Origin: Streptomyces katrae
GTDB lineage: Bacteria > Actinomycetota > Actinomycetes > Streptomycetales > Streptomycetaceae
Length of the DNA stretch: 64,000 nt
Direction: 5' to 3'
Assembly: GCF_002028425.1 (NCBI RefSeq)
Contig: NZ_CP020042.1
Coordinates: 5,555,560-5,619,559, forward strand
Below, in pieces: positions 24,361 through 32,061 of this stretch; position 1 is the stretch's first letter; each line of letters begins with the position of its first letter. Below the pieces are notes generated by a model. That model had not been told where the DNA came from, did no database searches, and saw only the letters and a list, made by a program, of their open reading frames with translations. A program made the translations under genes and the position numbers.

Positions 24361-25101
24361 ATGACCGACCAGAGCCCTGAGCCGAGGGACCCGTGGGCGC
24401 CGCCCGAAGGGGGTGCGGCCGCGCCGGGCGGGAGCCCGCAGCAGACCCCGGGGACCCCGGGCGCGCCGTCCGTGCACGACCGGCAGACGGTCGCGGGCAT
24501 GCCCGGAGCCCACTGGCCCCCGCCGCCGCAGGCGTCCGGACCGGCCTCCGCGCCGGGGCCGGGCCCCGCGCCCGCGGCGCCGCCGATACCCGGCGCCGGG
24601 TACGCGTACCCGGCCCAGAGCGGCTACGGGCAGCCCGGCCCGGCCGCGGCCCAGCCGCCCGGGTACGGCTACCCCGGCTACCCGCCCCCCGCGGGCTACC
24701 CGGGCACGCCCGGCTACCCGCCCGCGGCCAGCTATCCCGGCTATCCCGGCTACCCCGGCCCCACCGGGTACCACGCGTACGGCCCGGGCCCCAGCAACGG
24801 GTTCGGCGTCGCCGCGCTCGTCCTCGGCATCCTCTCCGTCGTCGGCTGCGTCACCAGCTTCCTCGCCGTCGCGCTGGGCATAGCCGCGGTGGTCTTCGGC
24901 GTGCTCGGGCGGGGCAAGGCGAACCGGGGCGAGGCCACCAACGGCGGCGTCGCCCTGGCCGGCACCATCCTGGGCGCGATCGGCATCGTGCTCGGTGCCG
25001 TGATCCTGGTCATCGCGTTCACCGGGATCGTGTCGGACACCTTCGAGGAGACCCCGGACGGCGGCTCGCACTCGAACACCCAGGTGCGCGAACGGGTCTG
25101 A
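24361..25101 (+). CDS. DUF4190-type membrane protein with Pro/Gly/Tyr-rich N-terminus
   Basis: A 246-residue protein of unknown function. Residues 1-140 are low complexity and rich in proline, glycine, alanine and tyrosine, with YPGYP-type repeats from about residue 100. The C-terminal part has two membrane segments (VAALVLGILSVVGCVTSF and GTILGAIGIVLGAVILVIAF) around the loop GRGKANRGEATNGG, the usual DUF4190 pattern. The long tail probably lies in the cytoplasm and may mediate protein contacts. It converges with rsr across a strong terminator. Confidence 0.8.
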   Translation: MTDQSPEPRDPWAPPEGGAAAPGGSPQQTPGTPGAPSVHDRQTVAGMPGAHWPPPPQASGPASAPGPGPAPAAPPIPGAGYAYPAQSGYGQPGPAAAQPPGYGYPGYPPPAGYPGTPGYPPAASYPGYPGYPGPTGYHAYGPGPSNGFGVAALVLGILSVVGCVTSFLAVALGIAAVVFGVLGRGKANRGEATNGGVALAGTILGAIGIVLGAVILVIAFTGIVSDTFEETPDGGSHSNTQVRERV

Positions 25102-25130
25102 GCCCCGGCAGCGCGCGAGCGCGGACGCGG

Positions 25131-25175
25131 CGCAGGGCCGGCCCCGGGCAGCGGTTGCCCGGGGCCGGCCCTGCG
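25131..25175. terminator. Bidirectional terminator between the DUF4190 gene and rsr
   Basis: A perfect 20-bp stem (25131-25150 with 25156-25175) closes a five-base loop GCGGT. It lies 29 bases after one stop and 17 before the converging rsr stop, so it can serve both genes. No T-run flanks it. Confidence 0.85.
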
Positions 25176-25192
25176 CTGTTGCCGCGGCCCGC

Positions 25193-26779
25193 CTACGCCG
25201 CCCACGGCCAGTCGGCGTCCTGGCCGCCCTCGATCAGGGAGACCATCCGGAACGCGGCGTCCGTGAGCCCGCCGAAGGTGTGCCGGTTCGCCGCCCCGGA
25301 GGGCGCGTGGCCCACCTGGTACCCGGCCAGGTTCCAGGTGTAGACGGGGACCTCCCGGGGGACCTGGGCCGTCGGGTCACCCCCGTACGCGTACGTGGCC
25401 TGCTCGTCGGTGACGATCAGGACCCGGTCGTGGTCCCGGTAGTGCCGGCGCACGGCCTCCGCCGTGTTGGTACCGCCGAGGCTCTTGAACCGCTGGAGCA
25501 CCTTGAGCACCGACTCGCCCCGCCGGTACGCGACCTCCTTGCTGCCGGTGCCGAACTGGACCAGGTCCGCCCGCTCCGCCCGCAGGGCCAGCGCCGCGCC
25601 GAACACGGCCGCCGCGTCCGCCCGGTTGAGCTGCGAGCGGGCCGACAGCGGCGACCACATGGAACCGGAGCGGTCGACCAGGATCAGCGTCCGCCCGGAC
25701 AGCTGCGGCACGTTGGCCAGCGAGAGCCGCAGTGCCTTCTCCAGCGGGTACGACCAGCGCAGCGAGGGCGCGTGCTGGTAGGCGGCCAGGTAGCGGAAGG
25801 GGAACTGCCGCGACCGGGCGACCGACTCGGGATCGCTGATCTTCGCGGCGACCTCCTGCGCCACCGCGTCCGAGACCCCGGCCCGGTCGAAGTTGCGCAG
25901 GTTGCGCAGGAGCGCCATTGAGCCCATGGACGGGATGACCGCCTCCCAGGCGGCCCCGTCCATCGGCCCCTGGAGCCAGCCGGCCAGCGCCTCCCAGGTC
26001 ATGCCCGCCTCCGCGAGCCGGTCCGCCCCGCCCTTCCCCGTGACCACGTCCCGGCGCCGCTCGACGGGGACGTCCATCAGCTCCCGGTGGGCGGCCAGGG
26101 TGCGGTCGCCCGCCGGCGCCTCGGCGGTCTCCGGGTGGTGGCGGCGGTCGAGGGCGTACCGGAACAGCTCGCCCTGCCCGGGCTTGGCCGGGTCGGGGGA
26201 GGCGTGGACCAGGTTCAGGACGTCGCCGAAGCGGAAGCCCTTGGACGCGGTGTCGTACTTCAGCAGCGAGGCACCGGAGTAGAGCCGGCGCACGGCGTCG
26301 GCGACGCCGCGCTTGACGGGCTTGGGCACGTTGCGCCCGTGGGCGGCCGTCCAGTAGGCCAGCATCTCGCCGGGCTCGTCGGCGCGCAGCAGTACGGAGT
26401 CCACCACCCGCCGGTTGGAGGGCCCGTCCGTCGCGCCCGCGTCGAGGCGTGCCTTGACGTACTCGGCGGCGCCGACGAGGGAGGCCGTGCGCATGCTGCC
26501 GTCGCGGCGCAGCCAGTGCAGCAGGCCGCCGGTCCACTCCGGGTCCTTGACGGCGAGCTTGCGCACCAGCGCGCGGAAGCGGTCGTCGCGGGCCTCGCCG
26601 GACTCGTAGGCGCTGTCCTGCGTGACGAAATTGGCCACGGCCAGCAGGAACAGCTCGGAGCGGGCGTCGCGCGCGAAGCCGGGGCTGCCGTGGTGGTTGG
26701 CGGCGCGGCGGCCGGTGGAGCGCACGGGAGAGGCGGGTGCGGTCGCGGCCTTGGACGCGCGCTGGTTGAAGCGGGCCAT
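25193..26779 (-). CDS. rsr: Ro60 homologue: TROVE plus vWA domain RNA-binding protein
   Basis: Bacterial Ro ring protein, 528 residues. The TROVE HEAT-repeat ring spans about residues 30-345, and the C-terminal von Willebrand A domain begins near 360 with the MIDAS motif D369-x-S371-x-S373 (DRSGSM). Known bacterial Ro proteins bind Y RNAs and misfolded RNAs, and with PNPase form RNA-degrading assemblies. Here three Y-like RNAs lie just upstream on the same strand, the nearest ending 46 bases from the ATG. ATG 26779 begins the basic N-terminus ARFNQRASK and is preceded by a G-rich ribosome site (GGGGGG at 26785-26790). Confidence 0.93.
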   Translation of the reverse strand: MARFNQRASKAATAPASPVRSTGRRAANHHGSPGFARDARSELFLLAVANFVTQDSAYESGEARDDRFRALVRKLAVKDPEWTGGLLHWLRRDGSMRTASLVGAAEYVKARLDAGATDGPSNRRVVDSVLLRADEPGEMLAYWTAAHGRNVPKPVKRGVADAVRRLYSGASLLKYDTASKGFRFGDVLNLVHASPDPAKPGQGELFRYALDRRHHPETAEAPAGDRTLAAHRELMDVPVERRRDVVTGKGGADRLAEAGMTWEALAGWLQGPMDGAAWEAVIPSMGSMALLRNLRNFDRAGVSDAVAQEVAAKISDPESVARSRQFPFRYLAAYQHAPSLRWSYPLEKALRLSLANVPQLSGRTLILVDRSGSMWSPLSARSQLNRADAAAVFGAALALRAERADLVQFGTGSKEVAYRRGESVLKVLQRFKSLGGTNTAEAVRRHYRDHDRVLIVTDEQATYAYGGDPTAQVPREVPVYTWNLAGYQVGHAPSGAANRHTFGGLTDAAFRMVSLIEGGQDADWPWAA

Positions 26780-26825
26780 GTGAATCCCCCCGAATTCAAA
26801 GGAAGAGCGGGGAGGCGCGCCGTGC

Positions 26826-26988
26826 GGGGGATGCCCGAGATCGGAGTCGGTGACGGTACATATGCCCGGCGAGCTTCCAAGCTGCTCCACCGGCCCTCAC
26901 CCTCGCGGGTGTCGGGCCGGGTGGGATTCGAACCCACGGCCTCCGGGTCCCGGAAGTAACCGTCGCCTGCGCACCGGGCATCCCCCAC
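26826..26988 (-). ncRNA. Y-like RNA with initiator-tRNA-like permuted module (RNA B)
   Basis: Reading 5' to 3' on the minus strand: basal stem 26986-26975 / 26837-26826 (12 bp, perfect). The shared motif follows, GTGCG at 26974-26970 facing GATCT at 26842-26838, then an upper helix 26964-26959 / 26857-26852. The tRNA mimic is permuted: CCCGG (26947-26943), variable AGGCC, T arm GTGGG-TTCGAAT-CCCAC (26937-26921), acceptor CCGGCCC / GGGCCGG (26920-26914 / 26896-26890) capped by a GCGA-tetraloop hairpin. Then come TG, D arm GAGC-AGCTTGGAA-GCTC (26887-26871), G, and CCGGG (26869-26865), which pairs with CCCGG. D arm and stem match bacterial initiator tRNA closely. The anticodon loop is replaced by the Ro-type stem. 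Confidence 0.8.
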
Positions 26989-26993
26989 GCGGG

Positions 26994-27063
26994 CCTCCCG
27001 AGATCAGATGGGGCGGCGGCGTGATTTCTGCGAGAAGTAGCCGCCGCCGGGCGCACCGGGAGG
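26994..27063 (-). ncRNA. Short Y-like RNA without tRNA module (RNA M)
   Basis: Minus strand: basal stem CCTCCCG (27063-27057) / CGGGAGG (27000-26994). The same motif follows as in its neighbours, GTGCG at 27056-27052 and GATCT at 27005-27001, then a 9-bp helix GGCGGCGGC (27048-27040) / GCCGCCGCC (27020-27012) capped by a small TTCT-CGC-AGAA hairpin. Its 5' strand aligns with that of RNA B (both CGGTGCGC, then GGCG, CGG and TACTTC). It has no T or D arm. The tall GC helix could also end transcription of RNA A. Identity as a separate RNA is inferred from shared motifs only. Confidence 0.55.
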
Positions 27064-27079
27064 TGCGTGACGAGTAGGT

Positions 27080-27213
27080 GTCCAGAGATCGAGACCGGCG
27101 AAACACAAGGTGCTCTGCCAACTGAGCTACACCGGCACGAGTACCGGTGGCGGGACTCGAACCCGCGACCGCCCGATGATGAGTCGAAGGAGGTCTCGCC
27201 TTCGCACCTGGAC
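27080..27213 (-). ncRNA. YrlA-type Y RNA with elongator-tRNA-like permuted module (RNA A)
   Basis: Minus strand: basal stem GTCCAG (27213-27208) / CTGGAC (27085-27080). The motif follows, GTGCGAAGG (27207-27199) facing GATCT (27090-27086), then helix CGAGACC (27198-27192) / GGTCTCG (27096-27090). The tRNA mimic is in permuted order: T arm GCGGG-TTCGAGT-CCCGC (27166-27150), acceptor CACCGGT / GCCGGTG (27149-27143 / 27136-27130, one U-G pair) closed by a six-base loop, TA, then D arm GCTC-AGTTGGCA-GAGC (27127-27112). Both the T-loop TTCGA and the D-loop GG needed for the tRNA elbow are present. Position upstream of rsr, fold and motif together fit a YrlA-family Y RNA. Confidence 0.82.
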
Positions 27214-27220
27214 GACGTTC

Positions 27221-27226
27221 ACGTTA
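27221..27226 (-). promoter_or_regulatory. Possible -10 element for the Y RNA transcript
   Basis: TAACGT on the minus strand (TAnnnT) ends eight bases before the first paired base of RNA A at 27213, a spacing that would place transcription start at the base of the stem. The -35 region is GC-rich and not convincing. Cotranscription from the NADAR gene upstream is an alternative. Confidence 0.3.
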
Positions 27227-27266
27227 GGGCCCGCCCCGCTCGCGCCGCCACGCATTTACGGAGCCC

Positions 27267-27821
27267 TCAGGAGGCGTCCTCACGCAGCCGGGTACGGGCC
27301 TCCATCAGCGCGAAACCCAGCAGGTTCAGGCCACGCCAGCGGGCCGGGTCCAGGGCCCGGTCGTCGTCGGGAGCCAGGCCCACGCCCCAGACGCGGTCCA
27401 CCGGGCTCGCTTCCACCAGCACCCGCGACCCCGTCCCCAGCAGGTACGCCCGCAGCGCCGGATCCGAGCCGAACTTATGCACGCTGCCCTCCACGACCAG
27501 CGCGAACCGCTCCCGCTCCCACACCGCGTCGTCGAACCCGCGCACCAGCCGCCCGGCCTTCTTCGCCTCGGCCGGAGTACGCGCCTCCAGCGCGGCCCGC
27601 TCGGCCTGCGGATCCCCGAAGAGGCGGGCCTTCCCGGCCATCATCCAGTGCTCGGCCGTGGCGTACCGGACGTCACCCACAGTGAAGGGGGAGGGCCACC
27701 ACTGGCTCAGGCAGCTCGGCCCCAGGCTGCCGTCCGGCCGCGGCCGGTGGCCCCAGAAGGGCAGGAACTTCACCCGCTCACCTCGGCTGACCTGCCCGAT
27801 CAAAGCGTCGATCTTGTCCAT
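27267..27821 (-). CDS. NADAR-domain protein (YbiA-like)
   Basis: A 184-residue NADAR-family protein. Family motifs include PFWGH, QWWPSPF, YATAEHWMMAGKARLFGD and VWGVGLAPDD. NADAR proteins act on ADP-ribose or ribose-linked nucleotides; some act as glycohydrolases on riboflavin intermediates, and others remove ADP-ribose from guanine. ATG 27821 starts the conserved MDKIDALIG. Earlier codons in frame lack similarity to the family. The gene lies 53 bases upstream of the first Y-like RNA on the same strand, so the order is NADAR, RNA A, RNA M, RNA B, rsr. Substrate and any link to Ro are unknown. Confidence 0.88.
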   Translation of the reverse strand: MDKIDALIGQVSRGERVKFLPFWGHRPRPDGSLGPSCLSQWWPSPFTVGDVRYATAEHWMMAGKARLFGDPQAERAALEARTPAEAKKAGRLVRGFDDAVWERERFALVVEGSVHKFGSDPALRAYLLGTGSRVLVEASPVDRVWGVGLAPDDDRALDPARWRGLNLLGFALMEARTRLREDAS

Positions 27822-28003
27822 GCACGCGAGTCTGCCAGCCACCACGGACACTTCGTACGGGATTTGCGGCGCGCCTCGACACATGGTCGACCGATTCCGT
27901 CGCGTAATCAAAAGGCAACAACGGAATCACTTGGCGGAGGAAGAGGCCTCTGCCAGGATCGGCACTCAATTCGAGCTGTAGCTACGGAGAGCGTGAGAGC
28001 GTG

Positions 28004-29518
28004 ATGGGTAACCGCTTCCAGGTCAAGGACCGCTTCGCAGACGGCGCGCAGTACATCGACGGACGGCTCCGCGCCGGTACCTCTGGACGGTCGCACACCG
28101 TGGTCGACCCCGCCACCGGGCAGGACGTGCTCACCTACGAGCTGGCCGGCCCGGCCGACGTGGACGAGGCCGTCGCCGCCGCCAAGCGGGCCTTCCCGGC
28201 CTGGTCGGCCGCCACCCCCGGCGAGCGCTCGGACGCCCTGCACCGGCTGGCCGCCGTCCTCGCGGAGCAGGCGGAGGACCTCGCGTACGCCGAGTCACTG
28301 CAGTGCGGCAAGCCGCTCAAGCTGACCACCGAGTTCGACGTCCCCGGGACCATCGACAACACGGCCTTCTTCGCGGGCGCCGCCCGCCACCTCCAGGGCC
28401 AGGCGGCGGGCGAGTACTCCGGCGACCACACCTCGTACGTACGCCGTGAGGCCATCGGGGTCGTCGGCTCCATCGCCCCCTGGAACTACCCCCTCCAGAT
28501 GGCCGCCTGGAAGATCCTCCCGGCCGTCGCCGCGGGCAACACCATCGTCCTCAAGCCCGCCGAGCTCACCCCGCTGACCTCCCTGATGTTCGCCCAGGCG
28601 GCCAAGGAGGCGGGGATCCCCGACGGGGTGATCAACATCGTCACCGGCGCCGGCCGCGACGCGGGCGAGCACCTGGTGGGCCACCCCGACGTGGTGATGA
28701 CCTCCTTCACCGGCTCCACCGCCGTCGGCAAGCGGGTGGCCGAGATCGCCACCGCCACCGTCAAGCGGCTCCACCTCGAGCTCGGCGGCAAGGCCCCCTT
28801 CGTGGTCTTCGACGACGCCGACGTGGAGGCCGCTGCCCACGGCGCCGTCGCCGCCTCCCTCATCAACACCGGCCAGGACTGCACCGCCGCCACCCGCGCC
28901 TACGTCCAGCGCCCCCTGTTCGAGGCCTTCACCGCCCGCGTCGCCGAGCTGATGGAGAGCGTCCGCCTCGGCGACCCCTTCGCGCCCACCACCGACCTCG
29001 GCCCGCTGGTCTCGCACGCCCAGCGCGACCGGGTCGCCGCCTTCGTCGAGGGCGCCCGCGCGTACGCCACCGTCGTCACCGGCGGCGAGATCCCTGGCGG
29101 GGACCTGGCCGAGGGCGCCTACTACCGGCCCACCCTGATCACCGGCGCCGCCCAGGACAGCGAGGTCGTCCAGTCCGAGATCTTCGGCCCCGTCCTCGTC
29201 GCCCTGCCCTTCGACACCGACGACGAGGGCCTGGCCCTGGCCAACGACACCCCGTACGGCCTCGCCGCCTCCGCCTGGACCCGGGACCTCTACCGGGCCG
29301 GCCGGGCCACCCGCGAACTCAAGGCCGGCTGCGTCTGGGTCAACGACCACATCCCGATCATCAGCGAGATGCCGCACGGGGGCTACAAGGCCAGTGGCTT
29401 CGGAAAGGACATGAGCTCTTACTCTTTCGAGGAATACACGCAGGTCAAGCATGTGATGTACGACAACACCGCGGTGGCCGCCAAGGACTGGCACCGCACG
29501 ATCTTCGGGGACCGATAA
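28004..29518 (+). CDS. Gamma-aminobutyraldehyde dehydrogenase (copy 2)
   Basis: A 504-residue NAD-dependent aldehyde dehydrogenase heading the potD-potA-potB-potC gene set. The catalytic cysteine lies in GQDCTAATRA, the glutamate in LELGGKAP, and the asparagine in PWNYPLQM. The ending MPHGGYKASGFGKDMSS matches the PuuC/PatD-like group. It probably oxidises 4-aminobutyraldehyde, produced from imported putrescine, to GABA. ATG 28004 directly follows an in-frame GTG at 28001, and either could serve; GGAGA lies at 27986-27990. It is similar to, but clearly distinct from, the copy at 15973-17412. Confidence 0.9.
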   Translation: MGNRFQVKDRFADGAQYIDGRLRAGTSGRSHTVVDPATGQDVLTYELAGPADVDEAVAAAKRAFPAWSAATPGERSDALHRLAAVLAEQAEDLAYAESLQCGKPLKLTTEFDVPGTIDNTAFFAGAARHLQGQAAGEYSGDHTSYVRREAIGVVGSIAPWNYPLQMAAWKILPAVAAGNTIVLKPAELTPLTSLMFAQAAKEAGIPDGVINIVTGAGRDAGEHLVGHPDVVMTSFTGSTAVGKRVAEIATATVKRLHLELGGKAPFVVFDDADVEAAAHGAVAASLINTGQDCTAATRAYVQRPLFEAFTARVAELMESVRLGDPFAPTTDLGPLVSHAQRDRVAAFVEGARAYATVVTGGEIPGGDLAEGAYYRPTLITGAAQDSEVVQSEIFGPVLVALPFDTDDEGLALANDTPYGLAASAWTRDLYRAGRATRELKAGCVWVNDHIPIISEMPHGGYKASGFGKDMSSYSFEEYTQVKHVMYDNTAVAAKDWHRTIFGDR

Positions 29519-29591
29519 GCAACGACATGCGGCTACCGCCGCGTGGCCGCGCCGCCTGACCAGCGGCCCACCCTCCGAAAGGGCAACGCGC

Positions 29592-30842
29592 ATGGAGCAG
29601 TTCGAGCCCGACCGCCTCTCGGCGGCGCAACTCGCCGCGATGCGGCGCAGTCTCACCAGTGGCCGCGGCGCCCTCACCCGCCGCTCGCTGCTGCGCGCCT
29701 CCGGAGCCGGGGCGCTCACCCTGGGCGGTCTCGCCGCCCTCACCGCCTGCGGCATCCCGCCCGCCAAGCGCGAGGGCGGCCAGGCGGCGCCGTCCGACGA
29801 CCACTCGGAGCAGGAGAAGGAGATCAACTTCTCCAACTGGACCGAGTACATGGACACCAGCGACGACGAGAAGTCCCGCCCGACGCTGGAGGCGTTCACC
29901 AAGCGCACCGGCATCGAGGTCAAGTACACCGAGGACATCAACGACAACGTCGAGTTCTTCGGCAAGATCCGCCCGCAGCTCGCGGCCGGCCAGGACACCG
30001 GCCGCGACCTGATCGTCGTCACCGACTGGCTCGCCGCCCGCATCATCCGCCTCGGCTGGGCGCAGAAGCTCGACCCCTCGCACCTCCCGAACGCCTACGC
30101 CAACCTGATCCCGCAGTTCCGCAACCCCGACTGGGACCCGGGCCGCGCCCACAGCTACCCCTGGACCGGCATCGACACCGTCATCGCCTACAACGTCAAG
30201 GCCACCGGCGGCAACAAGGTCGACTCCGTCACCCAGCTGCTCGACGACCCCACCCTCAAGGGCCGCGTCGGCTTCCTCACCGAGATGCGCGACACCGTCG
30301 GCATGACCCTCCTCGACCAGGGCAAGGACCCGGCGAAGTTCACCACCGCGGACTACGACGCCGCCCTCGGCCGCCTCCAGAAGGGCGTCGACAGCAAGCA
30401 GATCCGGCGCTTCACCGGCAACGACTACACCGCCGACCTCGACAAGGGCGACCTCGCGGCCTGCCTCGCCTGGGCGGGCGACGTCATCCAGCTCCAGGCC
30501 GGCAACCCCGACATCAAGTACGCGATCCCGGCCGCCGGCTACATCACCTCCAGCGACAACCTGCTGGTCCCCGCCAAGGCCCGCCACAAGGCCAACGCCG
30601 AGAAGCTCATCGACTACTACTACGAGCCCGCCGTGGCCGCCCAGCTGGCCGCCTTCATCAGCTACGTCTGCCCGGTCGACGGCGTCAAGGACGAGCTGGC
30701 CAAGATCAAGCCGGAGCTCGCGGACAACCCCCTGATCGTCCCGGACAAGCAGATGGCCGCCAAGGCCCACGCCTTCCGCTCCCTCAGCAGCGAGGAAGAG
30801 ACGGCGTACGAGGAGAAGTTCGCCAAGCTCATCGGCGCCTGA
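29592..30842 (+). CDS. potD: PotD-like polyamine-binding lipoprotein (copy 2)
   Basis: The extracellular binding component of the adjacent polyamine importer, 416 residues. A cytoplasmic lead of about 29 residues precedes a Tat signal (R30-R31, TRRSLLRAS) and lipobox LTAC with lipidated C53. The mature protein opens with FSNWTEYMD and includes DYTADLDKGDLAACLAW and DYYYEP, all in common with copy 1. It is followed after 70 bases by the potA gene and then by two permeases, so it is the natural partner of this transporter. Whether putrescine, spermidine or both are bound cannot be judged here. Confidence 0.9.
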   Translation: MEQFEPDRLSAAQLAAMRRSLTSGRGALTRRSLLRASGAGALTLGGLAALTACGIPPAKREGGQAAPSDDHSEQEKEINFSNWTEYMDTSDDEKSRPTLEAFTKRTGIEVKYTEDINDNVEFFGKIRPQLAAGQDTGRDLIVVTDWLAARIIRLGWAQKLDPSHLPNAYANLIPQFRNPDWDPGRAHSYPWTGIDTVIAYNVKATGGNKVDSVTQLLDDPTLKGRVGFLTEMRDTVGMTLLDQGKDPAKFTTADYDAALGRLQKGVDSKQIRRFTGNDYTADLDKGDLAACLAWAGDVIQLQAGNPDIKYAIPAAGYITSSDNLLVPAKARHKANAEKLIDYYYEPAVAAQLAAFISYVCPVDGVKDELAKIKPELADNPLIVPDKQMAAKAHAFRSLSSEEETAYEEKFAKLIGA

Positions 30843-30912
30843 CCGGCCCCCTCGCCGGCCCTGCGCGCGCCCCCGACCCCCTCCCACGACACACCACCGA
30901 AGGCCCAGGCCC

Positions 30913-32061
30913 ATGACCGACACCACCGCGAGCGGCGACGTCCGCCTCGCCGGGATCAGCAAGCACTACGGCTCCTTCACCGCCGTGCACCCGCTGGACC
31001 TCACCATCCCCCAGGGCTCCTTCTTCGCCCTGCTCGGCGCCTCGGGCTGCGGGAAGACCACCACCCTGCGCATGATCGCCGGTCTGGAGGAGCCCTCCAC
31101 CGGCACCATCAGCCTCGGCGAGCGCGAGGTCACCCACCTGCCGCCCTACAAGCGCCCGGTGAACACCGTCTTCCAGAGCTACGCGCTGTTCCCGCACATG
31201 GACATCTTCGAGAACATCGCCTTCGGCCTGCGCCGCCGCGGCATCAAGTCGGTCAAGAAGCAGGTCGACGACATGATCGACCTCGTCCAGCTCGGCGAGC
31301 ACGCCCGCAAGAAGCCCCACCAGCTCTCCGGTGGCCAGCAGCAGCGCGTGGCGGTCGCCCGTGCCCTGATCAACCACCCGCAGGTCCTCCTCCTCGACGA
31401 GCCGCTCGGCGCCCTCGACCTCAAGCTGCGCCGCCAGATGCAGCTGGAGCTCAAGCGGATCCAGACCGAGGTCGGCATCACCTTCGTGCACGTCACCCAC
31501 GACCAGGAGGAGGCCATGACCATGGCCGACACGGTCGCGGTGATGAACGGCGGCCGCGTCGAGCAGCTGGGCGCCCCCGCCGAGCTCTACGAGAACCCGC
31601 GCACCACCTTCGTCGCGAACTTCCTCGGCACCTCCAACCTGATCGAGGCCTCCGTGGAGTCCGCCGGCTCCGACGTGATCGTCTCGGCCTCCGGCGCCAC
31701 GCTCCGGCTGCCGGCCGCCCGATGTTCGACCACGCCCCGTGCCGGCGGAAAGCTGCTGGTCGGCGTGCGTCCCGAGAAGATCTCCCTGGTCCCCGCCGAG
31801 GACGCGCACACCATCGCCGCCGGCCGCAACACGATCGCCGGGAAGATAGCCGATTCCTCCTTCATCGGCGTCTCCACCCAGTACGTCATCGACAGCCCGG
31901 TCTGCGCCGAGCTGGAGGTCTACGTCCAGAACATCGAGCGCGACGCCCGCCTGGTCCCCGGCGCCGAGGTCGTCCTGCACTGGAACCCCGAGCACACGTT
32001 CGGGCTTGATGCGGCTCAGGACATCGAGGCCGGTATCGAGACGGTCGAGGAGAGCGCGTGA
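30913..32061 (+). CDS. potA: Polyamine ABC transporter ATP-binding protein
   Basis: The ATPase of the polyamine importer, 382 residues. Walker [11 protein letters not shown]-loop [11 protein letters not shown], signature LSGGQQQR, Walker [12 protein letters not shown], and H-loop VTHDQEEA are all intact. A C-terminal TOBE domain (from about residue 280, [15 protein letters not shown]) is typical of PotA/CysA-type ATPases. The ATG at 30913 is preceded by GAAGG. The stop overlaps the GTG of potB by four bases (GTGA). Confidence 0.93.
   Translation: MTDTTASGDVRLAGISKHYGSFTAVHPLDLTIPQGSFFALLGASGCGKTTTLRMIAGLEEPSTGTISLGEREVTHLPPYKRPVNTVFQSYALFPHMDIFENIAFGLRRRGIKSVKKQVDDMIDLVQLGEHARKKPHQLSGGQQQRVAVARALINHPQVLLLDEPLGALDLKLRRQMQLELKRIQTEVGITFVHVTHDQEEAMTMADTVAVMNGGRVEQLGAPAELYENPRTTFVANFLGTSNLIEASVESAGSDVIVSASGATLRLPAARCSTTPRAGGKLLVGVRPEKISLVPAEDAHTIAAGRNTIAGKIADSSFIGVSTQYVIDSPVCAELEVYVQNIERDARLVPGAEVVLHWNPEHTFGLDAAQDIEAGIETVEESA

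Noticed and set aside
26921..27170. Two conventional minus-strand tRNA genes suggested by perfect T arms
   Set aside because: No acceptor 5' half or D arm precedes either T arm; they follow it instead. There is no anticodon loop or CCA. The permuted order fits Y RNA mimics better.
28295..30046. Long minus-strand open frame opposite the aldehyde dehydrogenase and potD-like genes
   Set aside because: Shadow of two well-supported plus-strand genes; no domain or ribosome site.
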